A stretch of DNA of 64,000 nt, from assembly GCA_026627065.1 (NCBI GenBank), contig JAPNUO010000003.1, positions 62,001-126,000 of the forward strand. The letters run 5' to 3'. The DNA is from Bacillota bacterium (lineage in GTDB: Bacteria; Bacillota; Sulfobacillia; Sulfobacillales; Sulfobacillaceae). The notes below the pieces were generated by a model. The model searched no databases and was not told where the DNA came from. It saw only the letters and a list, made by a program, of their open reading frames with translations. Of this stretch, positions 53,158 to 64,000 are shown piece by piece. A program made the position numbers and the translations under genes. Positions within the stretch are counted from its first letter, which is position 1, and the number at the start of each line of letters is the position of its first letter.

Positions 53158-54552
53158 ATGCCGCGATGGCATGGCCAGCATCCGCGATCGGCTGAAATTC
53201 GGGTCAATCCGCTCTATGGCGGGCAAGGTCAGGGGGCCATCCCCAGGTTTCGCTTGCCGCGGCAAGGCATGGCGCCTACGGCTGCCTACCAGATTATCCA
53301 CGACGAGCTCCAGCTAGACGGCAATGCTCGCCTCAACCTCGCGACCTTTGTGCAGACGTGGATGGAGCCCGAGGCCATGACGCTGTACCTCGAGGCGGCT
53401 GGCAAGAATATCGTCGACAAAGATGAATACCCCCAGACGGCAGCCATTGAGGATCGCTGCGTCAAGATTCTGGCCGATTTGTGGCACGCGCCAGATCCGC
53501 AGAAGGCGTTTGGTGTGTCCACCACGGGGTCGTCCGAGGCGGCCATGTTAAGCGGCCTTGTGCTCAAGCGGCGATGGCAAGAGCGCCGTCGCCAGCAGGG
53601 GAAAGCCATAGACCGCCCGAACCTGGTGATGAGTGCCGCGGTGCAAGTGGTGTGGGAGCGGTTTTGCAACTATTTTGAGGTCGAGCCGCGTTATGTGCCT
53701 GTGAGCGATGAAGAGCCTTGCCTCACGCCGGAAGGCGTGCTGAGCGCCCTTGACGAGCGCACGATTGGCGTGGTGACGGTGCTGGGGGTCACCTACACCG
53801 GCGCCTATGAGCCCGTGGCCGCCATTTGCGCCGCTCTCGACGACTATCACGCGCAGAGTGGGCTGGATATTGCCGTCCACGTGGACGCGGCCTCGGGCGG
53901 CTTCGTGGCCCCGTTTATTCAGCCGGAGATGGCTTGGGACTTTCGGCTGCCGCGGGTTCTTTCGATCAACGCTTCGGGGCACAAGTACGGCTTGGTGCTT
54001 CCCGGGCTGGGCTGGGCGGTGTGGCGCGAACGCGCCTTAGTTCCCGACGATTTGATTTTTCGGGTGGCCTATTTGGGAGGCCAGATGGACACCTTTGGCT
54101 TGAATTTTTCCCGCCCAGGCGCGCAGGTCCTCCTGCAATACTTTAACTTTTTAAGACTGGGCTTTGAGGGCTATCAGGCCATTCAAGGCGCATCGCAGGA
54201 GGTCGCCAAATTTCTGGCCGAGCATCTGACCCAAATGGGGCCGTTTGCGGTGATTGCCGACGGATCCGATCTGCCGGTGGTGGCCTGGCGCCTGAAAGAC
54301 ACGCCAGCCCGCCCGTGGACGCTGTACGATTTGTCGCACCTTCTGCGCGAACGCGGATGGCAGGTGCCCGCCTATCCTTTGCCGCCCAATCTGGAGCACA
54401 TCACCGCGATGCGGGTGGTGGTGCGCAACGGTTTTACCCTGGATTTAGCGCAAATTTTGCTCCAGGACGTAGAATCCGCTGTCTCCTCGTTGGAAAGGCT
54501 GGACCATCCTTTGCCCTCGCACATGACTCGTCGCGCGCCGTTCCATCATTGA
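53158..54552 (+). CDS. Glutamate decarboxylase
   Basis: A 464-residue PLP enzyme that converts glutamate to GABA, consuming a proton. Group II decarboxylase blocks are GNARLNLATFVQTWMEPEA, KNIVDKDEYPQTAAIEDRCV, FGVSTTGSSEAAMLSGLVLK, VHVDAASGGFVAPFIQPEM and the PLP-binding SINASGHKYGLVLPGLGW with its Lys in GHKYG. In an acid-tolerant organism it could serve pH homeostasis; no GABA antiporter gene is adjacent. ATG 53158 has GGGGAG eight bases upstream. Confidence 0.93.
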   Translation: MPRWHGQHPRSAEIRVNPLYGGQGQGAIPRFRLPRQGMAPTAAYQIIHDELQLDGNARLNLATFVQTWMEPEAMTLYLEAAGKNIVDKDEYPQTAAIEDRCVKILADLWHAPDPQKAFGVSTTGSSEAAMLSGLVLKRRWQERRRQQGKAIDRPNLVMSAAVQVVWERFCNYFEVEPRYVPVSDEEPCLTPEGVLSALDERTIGVVTVLGVTYTGAYEPVAAICAALDDYHAQSGLDIAVHVDAASGGFVAPFIQPEMAWDFRLPRVLSINASGHKYGLVLPGLGWAVWRERALVPDDLIFRVAYLGGQMDTFGLNFSRPGAQVLLQYFNFLRLGFEGYQAIQGASQEVAKFLAEHLTQMGPFAVIADGSDLPVVAWRLKDTPARPWTLYDLSHLLRERGWQVPAYPLPPNLEHITAMRVVVRNGFTLDLAQILLQDVESAVSSLERLDHPLPSHMTRRAPFHH

Positions 54553-54745
54553 GTTGATGACGATTATTACGGTGTGCTTGCCTCGACTCGATGGTTCCTG
54601 GAGGCGAGGACGGCGCCAAACATTCCCAACGGCCACTCAGGCCTATTATGGTACCTGTGGCGAGGTAGCCTTTCGACCGGCAAGGTCGAAAGCCCCATCC
54701 AGTCCAGGGGCGGCGTGCGGCGGGTCATGCGAGCACTCCGCAGGG
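54553..54745. other. Intergenic with a 9-bp hairpin
   Basis: CTTTCGACC and GGTCGAAAG (54670-54692) form a perfect 9-bp stem with a five-base loop, about 120 bases after the decarboxylase. There is no T-run. It may be a weak terminator or the end of the neighbouring IS4 relic. Confidence 0.45.
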
Positions 54746-55256
54746 TCACGACGGCCGTGCCCAGGGCCGCCACAAGACCCCGCCGGCTCGATCGACACCG
54801 TCCCACGCCGCCCGAATTACGACATCCCGCCCCGTGTCCGTGGCGTGCAGGAAGACGTCGAGGCTGTCGCGTTCGCGGTCGGCGACCATCATGACGCGGG
54901 TGGTCGGCGAAATGTCCGCGGTGGCCTCGTCCATCAGGTCGACCCCGCGGCGCCTGTCTTTCTCAGCCAGCGGTCGGTGTTTGTGGGGGCGGTGACTCTC
55001 CCGCGATTCCGGCTGTCGGGCCCCAATGGTTCCTCCCAAAAGCCCCAGCGGGACGCCGTCAGGCGCCACCGCCAGGCAGGAGTGCAGGAAAAACCCCGAC
55101 AGCCCGGCTTGGCCAATCGGGCCCCATCCTTGCGTCTGGCGATGGAGGGTCAAATGGAAGACCGTCGTACCCTGGACGGCCAGAATAACGGGAGACGCTG
55201 CCGCCCGCCGCACGGTGTCCGCGCGATGGGGAGCCAACGATGATGCGCTGGTACAC
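54746..55256 (-). pseudogene. IS4/Tn5-type transposase, central relic
   Basis: The minus strand reads APHRADTVRRAAASPVILAV, then QGTTVFHLTLHRQTQGWGPI, then GQAGLSGFFLHSCLAVAPDG and VPLGLLGG, later RVMMVADRERDSLDVFLHAT and VVIRAAWDG. This is the core of a Tn5-like transposase, with the DDE Asp in VADRE. A YQRII piece in another frame just upstream shows a frameshift; both ends are missing. The related relics at 31.6-31.9 kb hold the N-terminal domain this copy lacks. Confidence 0.75.
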
Positions 55257-56233
55257 GTCCGAACACTTGCATGCGCATAGCGCCGACGCCGTGGTCCAGA
55301 GCTTCTACGCTGCGCTCAAGTCTTGGCGCCAACGCCGGAAGACGGATCCTCACGCCAAGCCGCCTCGTCGACGACGCCGATACTATCGCGTGCAACGGAA
55401 ATCGTCGGCCATCCGGGTGCGGGCGGGCCAGGTCGTGCTCTCCAACGGGCGGAACACCCCGTCCTCGTGGTTCCCTGGCATTGGGACGTCCCCCCGCTCG
55501 TGGAGCTGGGCTGGACGGGCGTCGGCTACGAACTGCGGTGAGTCTATACCTCGCTTCCGGTGGAGCCCGTGGCGGACGGCGGGACTGCCGGGGTGGATTG
55601 GGGGAAGTCCACCTCGCGGTCATCCACGATGGTCAGCGTCCGACCATTTTCAACGGCCGCGCCTTGCGGGCCAGGCGCCAGTACCAAAACAAGATCAAGA
55701 TTGCGCTGGCCGCCAAGCCGACCCGCCTGCAGCGGGGGTCCCGCCGCTGGCGGAGCAAGCGGAAACAGCTGCGGAAGCTTGACCACCAGATCCGCGACAT
55801 CTTGCACAAGCAGACGACCGCCCTGGTCTCCCCCCTCCACGCGAGCCGGGTGCAGACGGTGGCCATCGGCGACGTGCGGGATCTACGGCAAGGGGTGGAC
55901 TACGGCTCCGCGGTCAACCAGCGCATCCATCAGATGGTCACCGGGAAGGTGCGCTGGATGATCACCTACAAGGCGGCGCGGCGAGGAATGCGCGTCGTCC
56001 TGCAGGACGAGGCGTACACCTCCCAGGAGTGCCCCCATCGCGGGCACCGGCACAAGGCCCGGGGTCGCGTTTACGCCTGCCCCGCCTGCGGGTTCCGCGT
56101 CCACCGCGACGGCGTCGGCGCGGTCAACATCCGGCGCAAGTATCTGGGCCTCAGTCCAGTAGTTGGGGCGATGGCGTCCCCCACGGGTGTGCGGTGGCAC
56201 CGCCCGTGGTCTCCTCTGGCTATGCATTGCTAG
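55240..56233 (+). pseudogene. TnpB relic 3, several frameshifts
   Basis: Pieces in three frames follow TnpB order: RWYTSEHLHAHSADAVVQSF and KSSAIRVRAGQVVLSNGRN, then PVLVVPWHWDVPPLVELGWT, then TAGVDWG (RuvC Asp), then VHLAVIHDGQRPTIFNGRAL and QTVAIGDVRDLRQGVDYGSA, VRWMITYKAARRGMRVVLQD, and finally CPHRGHRHK with CPACGFRVHRDGVGAVNIRR. The second zinc Cys is replaced by Arg (CPHRG for CPHCG). The N terminus is cut by the IS4 relic. Confidence 0.8.
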
Positions 56234-56319
56234 CTCGGCAGCACTTGATTATGCTAGCAATAAACGCGCAACGTGGATTGCCAGGGAAAGGGGGCACGCG
56301 GGCTGCCCGTGTGACGCGC

Positions 56320-56613
56320 ATGAATCCTAAGTTGAAGAATCAGGCGACCGACTTGTTGTGTGAAGCCATTTTAAGTTTGAAAACGGTAGACGAATGTTAT
56401 GCCTTCCTGGAAGACATCTTGACCATCAGCGAAATCCAGTCGATTGCCCAGCGACTTCAGGTCGCGCGGATGCTTGACGAAGGGCAGACGTACGACGACA
56501 TCGAGCGCGTCACCGGCGCCTCGTCGGCCACCATTTCACGGGTCAAGCGGTGCCTCACGTTCGGCGCCGACGGCTATCGGTTGGTGCTGGACCGCATGAA
56601 GGGCAGTCAATGA
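56320..56613 (+). CDS. yerC: YerC/YecD family TrpR-related protein
   Basis: A 97-residue helical protein: LLCEAILSLKTVDECYAFLE, DILTISEIQSIAQRLQVARM, then LDEGQTYDDIERVTGASSAT and ISRVKRCL, the last being a TrpR-like helix-turn-helix. Bacillus YerC sits in front of pcrA-ligA, as this gene does, and its role is unknown. ATG 56320 lacks a clear ribosome site; GTG 56311 is possible. The gene starts within 90 bases of the tnpB relic. Confidence 0.85.
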   Translation: MNPKLKNQATDLLCEAILSLKTVDECYAFLEDILTISEIQSIAQRLQVARMLDEGQTYDDIERVTGASSATISRVKRCLTFGADGYRLVLDRMKGSQ

Positions 56614-56728
56614 TCGGGGTGTGATGAAACGCCGGGTTCGTGCCATTGTCAGCGGTAAAAGGAGGTTGCCGCTTGCATCCCAGGGGCTGGGCGAGGTCGC
56701 GCGATGACTAGGTTGTGCTCCTGCTAGC

Positions 56729-56737
56729 TGATATAAT
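56729..56737 (+). promoter_or_regulatory. Extended -10 promoter of pcrA-ligA
   Basis: TGATATAAT is a perfect TGnTATAAT extended -10, 29 bases before the pcrA start. No -35 is needed for such promoters. Confidence 0.65.
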
Positions 56738-56766
56738 GAGGGTATCAGTGCTGGGAGGAGCCCCGT

Positions 56767-60919
<4,153 letters not shown>

Positions 60920-60943
60920 GACCGCGCCAGGGAGCCCCATCCA

Positions 60944-60973
60944 TTGTGCTTGATTTCGTCAATATTTTATAAT
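60944..60973 (+). promoter_or_regulatory. Promoter candidate for oppD-oppF
   Basis: TTGTGC (60944-60949) and a perfect TATAAT (60968-60973) are 18 bases apart, about 67 bases before the oppD start. Confidence 0.55.
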
Positions 60974-61039
60974 GGCCAGGATTCGCACGAGGGAAAGCGG
61001 TGGATTTCGGAGCCTGACAGGGAAGAAAGGAGCAGAGCG

Positions 61040-62032
61040 GTGGCGAACCGGGTCTTAGAGGTCAACAATCTGCGCACGCACTTTTTCACCGATGAAGGGG
61101 TCGTTCCCGCAGTCGACGGCGTCAGTTTTTACGTGGACGAAGAGGAAACGCTCGGCATTGTCGGGGAGTCGGGATCGGGGAAAAGCGTCACCTCGCTGTC
61201 GGTCATGCGGCTGGTGCCGAATCCGCCGGGGCGGATCGTGGGAGGCGAGATCTGGTTTCAGGGCGAAAACCTCTTGACCAAGACGCCGGGAGAAATGCGC
61301 CAAATCCGCGGCAAGGATATGGCCATGATTTTTCAAGAACCCATGACCTCCCTAAACCCTGTCTATACGGTCGGCGATCAGATTGCGGAAACGATTCTGC
61401 TGCATCAACGCGTCAGCCGGCGAGAAGCGTTTCAGCGTGCCGTGGAGATGTTGCGCCTGGTGGGCATTCCGGCGCCCGAACGGCGCGCGCGGGAGTATCC
61501 CCACCAATTGTCGGGCGGCATGCGCCAGCGGGTGATGATTGCCATGGCTTTGGCCTGCAATCCGAAGCTCTTGATTGCCGATGAGCCGACCACAGCGCTG
61601 GACGTCACCATTCAAGCGCAGATTTTGGATTTGATGAAAAGGCTGCAGTCCGAGTTTCACGCGGCGATTATGCTCATTACCCACGATTTAGGGGTCGTCG
61701 CCGAGACGTGCGACCGGGTGGCGGTGATGTACGCCGGCAAGGTGGTGGAAGAAGCGAGCACAGAGGCGCTGTTTCGGGAGCCGTTGCATCCTTATACGGA
61801 AGGGCTCTTGGCGTCGATTCCTCGGGTGGATGAGGATCGCCGAGAGAAGTTGCACGTGATCGAGGGCACGGTCCCCAACTTGTTGCATTTGCCGCCCGGC
61901 TGTCCGTTCCAGCCTCGCTGTCCGCGGGCTATGGAGATTTGCCGGGTACAGGCCCCCATTTTGAGCGAGGTGGAACCTGGGCGCAAGGTGAGCTGTTGGC
62001 TTTATGACGCAGGGAAGGAGGCGGCGTCGTGA
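61040..62032 (+). CDS. oppD: Oligopeptide ABC transporter ATPase, OppD type
   Basis: A 330-residue ATPase for a peptide (or nickel/other dipeptide-type) importer. Walker A is [18 protein letters not shown], the Q-loop [20 protein letters not shown], the signature [20 protein letters not shown] and Walker [21 protein letters not shown]. The C-terminal oligopeptide extension [18 protein letters not shown] carries Cys that bind a [4Fe-4S] cluster in relatives. GTG 61040 has GAAAGGAG upstream. The permeases and binding protein are not in the window. Confidence 0.93.
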   Translation: MANRVLEVNNLRTHFFTDEGVVPAVDGVSFYVDEEETLGIVGESGSGKSVTSLSVMRLVPNPPGRIVGGEIWFQGENLLTKTPGEMRQIRGKDMAMIFQEPMTSLNPVYTVGDQIAETILLHQRVSRREAFQRAVEMLRLVGIPAPERRAREYPHQLSGGMRQRVMIAMALACNPKLLIADEPTTALDVTIQAQILDLMKRLQSEFHAAIMLITHDLGVVAETCDRVAVMYAGKVVEEASTEALFREPLHPYTEGLLASIPRVDEDRREKLHVIEGTVPNLLHLPPGCPFQPRCPRAMEICRVQAPILSEVEPGRKVSCWLYDAGKEAAS

Positions 62033-63036
62033 GTGTGGTCCAAACGAAAACGGCGAGCCCGCCGGCTCACGATCCCGAGGTGTTGCTGTCGGTTCGCAAT
62101 TTAACGAAGTATTTTCCCATCACCGGGGGGCTGTTTTCCCGCACGGTGGGACACGTCAAGGCGGTGGACGGCGTCAGCTTTGACATTCGCCGGGGGGAAA
62201 CGCTGGGCCTGGTGGGGGAGTCGGGGTGCGGGAAGACGACGACCGGGCGGGCGGTGCTCCGGTTGGTGGAGCCCACGTCGGGGCAGGTGTTCTTTGAAGG
62301 CCGGGATATTGTGCCGTTGCCCAAGCGAGAGATGCGCGCCTTGCGGCGGGAAATGCAAATTGTCTTTCAGGATCCGTTTGGGTCGCTCAACCCGCGCATG
62401 TCGGTGGGGGAAATTCTCGAAGAGCCGCTCATCATCCACCGGGTGGGCAATCGCCAAGAACGGCAACAACGCGTGCGGGAGCTGTTGGACGTGGTAGGGC
62501 TTGCCAGCTATCACATCCGGCGTTATCCCCATGAGTTTTCCGGGGGACAGCGCCAGCGCATCGGCATCGCCCGGGCCCTGGCGTTAAATCCCAAGTTGGT
62601 GGTGGCGGACGAGCCGGTTTCGGCATTGGACGTGTCCATTCAGTCGCAGATTTTGAACCTGATGGAGGATCTGCAGCGCGAGTTTGGGTTGACCTACCTC
62701 TTTATTGCCCACGGCCTCAATGTGATCCGCCACATTTCGGACCGGGTGGGTGTCATGTATCTCGGCGCTATGGTGGAGATCGCCGACGCGGATGAGATTT
62801 ACCGCCAGCCCTTGCATCCTTACACGGAAGCGTTGTTTTCGGCCATTCCGATTCCCAATCCGACGGTGAAGCGCGAACGCATCATTCTCCAAGGCGACGT
62901 GCCGAGCCCGGTGAATCCGCCGAGCGGCTGTCGGTTTCACACGCGCTGCCCCATAGCCCAGGAGCAATGCCGGGTGGAACGCCCGGCGCTGAAGGAGTCG
63001 CGCCCCGGGCATTGGGTGGCATGCCATTTTCGATGA
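62029..63036 (+). CDS. oppF: Oligopeptide ABC transporter ATPase, OppF type
   Basis: A 335-residue partner of Opp[21 protein letters not shown] is the OppF hallmark start; Walker A is [20 protein letters not shown], then [20 protein letters not shown], signature [20 protein letters not shown] and Walker [21 protein letters not shown], with [18 protein letters not shown] at the end. GTG start overlapping the oppD stop by four bases. In the helper strand the H-loop reads FIAHGLNVI where most have FISHDL. Confidence 0.93.
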   Translation: MSVVQTKTASPPAHDPEVLLSVRNLTKYFPITGGLFSRTVGHVKAVDGVSFDIRRGETLGLVGESGCGKTTTGRAVLRLVEPTSGQVFFEGRDIVPLPKREMRALRREMQIVFQDPFGSLNPRMSVGEILEEPLIIHRVGNRQERQQRVRELLDVVGLASYHIRRYPHEFSGGQRQRIGIARALALNPKLVVADEPVSALDVSIQSQILNLMEDLQREFGLTYLFIAHGLNVIRHISDRVGVMYLGAMVEIADADEIYRQPLHPYTEALFSAIPIPNPTVKRERIILQGDVPSPVNPPSGCRFHTRCPIAQEQCRVERPALKESRPGHWVACHFR

Positions 63037-63289
63037 TGCCTCCGAGCGGGGCGCCCGGCTTCGGCGAGGGCTGTGCCCCGCTACTCTCCCGGGAACTTTT
63101 CGTGTAGATTCGCCAACGGGCGCTGTTGCTCTTTGCCGTGGGTGCGCGCCCGGTTTCTTCTTTGACGGCTCAATGCGGTGCGCGCCATGGCCTATCCGCC
63201 TAGAGAGCCCAGAGGGGGCGCATTGTTGCGATGCCGTTCGGGATCGGGGTGCTGCGCGGTGGCCGGAACATGGGATTTGCCGGTGATGA
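63037..63289. other. Intergenic with a GC-rich hairpin
   Basis: AGCGGGGC (63045-63052) and GCCCCGCT (63075-63082) form an 8-bp stem after oppF, with ACTTTT about 15 bases further on; a weak terminator at best. The rest holds no recognised gene and leads to the gatC promoter. Confidence 0.45.
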
Positions 63290-63298
63290 TGTTATAAT
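63290..63298 (+). promoter_or_regulatory. Extended -10 promoter of gatCA
   Basis: TGTTATAAT, a perfect TGnTATAAT, 25 bases before the gatC start. Same type as the pcrA promoter. Confidence 0.6.
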
Positions 63299-63323
63299 TG
63301 GACAAGTGTAAGGGGGGATCTGG

Positions 63324-63635
63324 GTGGGCTTATCGGATCAGGAGATCTTGCACGTCGCGCGCTTGGCCCGCTTGAGGTTGACTACGGCGGAACTTCCGGG
63401 CATTCGGCGCGATCTCAATCGCGTGCTGGACTATGTGTCGCAGCTGCAAGCGTTGGATTTAGCCGACATTCCGCCGACAATGCATGTCGTCAATATGGAG
63501 ATGCCGCTTCGGGACGATGTCGTGGCGCCTTCGTTAAGCGTCGAGGAGGCGACCAAAAATGCGCCACAAGTGGAAGCGGGAATGTTTAAAGTGCCCCGGA
63601 TTGTAGAGAGTGAGGGAGGCGGCGACGATGGCTAA
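63324..63635 (+). CDS. gatC: Aspartyl/glutamyl-tRNA amidotransferase subunit C
   Basis: A 103-residue subunit that stabilises GatA in the complex converting Glu-tRNA(Gln) and Asp-tRNA(Asn) to the amide forms. LSDQEILHVARLARLRLTTA, LNRVLDYVSQLQALDLADI and the tail MPLRDDVVAPSLSVEEAT with NAPQVEAGMFKVPRIVE are family standard. GTG start after AAGGGGGGATC. Overlaps gatA by eight bases. Confidence 0.94.
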   Translation: MGLSDQEILHVARLARLRLTTAELPGIRRDLNRVLDYVSQLQALDLADIPPTMHVVNMEMPLRDDVVAPSLSVEEATKNAPQVEAGMFKVPRIVESEGGGDDG

Positions 63636-64000
63636 GAGCCTCTGGATGGAGGATGCGGTCACCCTCCATGAGCTCTTCGTGGCGGGCGAGGTGCGGGCCA
63701 CCGACATTGTGGAACACCACCTCGAGCGCCTGAACGCCCGCGATCCCGTCATTCGGGCGTTTTTGCACGTCGCGGCAGAGCAAGCGCGGGCTCAGGCCGC
63801 GGTACAAGACCGCTGGTCGCCGGCCGAACGCGCCGAGCGTCCGCTCTCGGGGGTGCCGGTGGCCATTAAGGACAATATTGTGACCGAAACCATGCCGACC
63901 ACAGCGGCCTCGCGCATCCTGCAAAATTTTTACGCGCCCTACAATGCGACAGTGGTCGACAAGCTTTACGAGGCCGGTGCCATTGTGATTGGCAAAACGA
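63628..64000 (+). CDS. gatA: Aspartyl/glutamyl-tRNA amidotransferase subunit A (3' end outside window)
   Basis: The first 124 codons of the amidase subunit. LSGVPVAIKDNIVTETMPTT holds the catalytic-triad Lys81, and TAASRILQNFYAPYNATVVD with GAIVIGKT follows; the serines lie beyond the window. ATG 63628 has GGGAGGC upstream. With gatC (and presumably gatB next) it would form the GatCAB complex. Confidence 0.95.
   Translation, partial: MAKSLWMEDAVTLHELFVAGEVRATDIVEHHLERLNARDPVIRAFLHVAAEQARAQAAVQDRWSPAERAERPLSGVPVAIKDNIVTETMPTTAASRILQNFYAPYNATVVDKLYEAGAIVIGKT

Overview
The window looks like a chromosomal segment of a GC-rich, spore-forming, acid-tolerant Firmicute. My best guess is the Sulfobacillus group; this is inferred from gene content and not from a marker gene. 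The Gram-positive signals are: a perfect CIRCE operator in front of groESL, a Bacillus-type pair of PurR boxes in front of a ten-gene purine operon, a purS/purQ/small-purL FGAM synthase, a [4Fe-4S]-type purF, TGnTATAAT extended -10 promoters, frequent GTG/TTG starts with strong GGAGG ribosome sites, and a GerD-like germination lipoprotein. No rRNA, tRNA or CRISPR array was found.

Layout. 1-10.9 kb is an accessory zone. It holds the end of an asparaginase-like gene, a decayed AAA ATPase, two copies (one relic, one intact) of a short tyrosine recombinase, a ParE-type toxin-antitoxin pair, two ISL3 relics, an arsR-arsM arsenic operon with twin operators, an AT-rich MFS transporter island, a complete IS110/IS1111-type element with a long hairpin that may belong to a bridge RNA, and an IS256 relic. 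10.9-14.1 kb (minus strand) encodes a sugar-type ABC importer without its ATPase. 14.9-17.7 kb is a peroxide/iron operon: rubrerythrin, Fe-S oxidoreductase, DUF3501 protein and a PerR-like regulator.

17.7-31.6 kb is mostly housekeeping: thiL, the t6A genes tsaE-tsaB-rimI-tsaD (interrupted by an antisense membrane-protein gene), gamma-carbonic anhydrase, murC, guaB, murA, a thiolase, a polysaccharide deacetylase, moaC and a mogA/moaB gene. After a short patch with Tn5/IS4-type relics come groESL, a DNA-binding/coiled-coil protein, a MerR regulator, hpt, guaA and the purine operon purB-C-S-Q-L-F-M-N-H-D (37.6-48.6 kb). The operon takes PRPP to IMP, with purE and purK absent, and sits beside guaB, guaA and hpt for GMP synthesis and salvage.

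48.5-56.2 kb is a second mobile-element zone. One MsbA-type ABC exporter gene has been cut into three pieces by two IS200/IS605-type tnpB elements, one frameshifted and one intact. These are followed by the GerD-like lipoprotein, glutamate decarboxylase, an IS4 relic and a third, decayed tnpB. From 56.3 kb the core genome resumes: yerC, pcrA-ligA, oppD-oppF and gatC-gatA, the last running off the window end.
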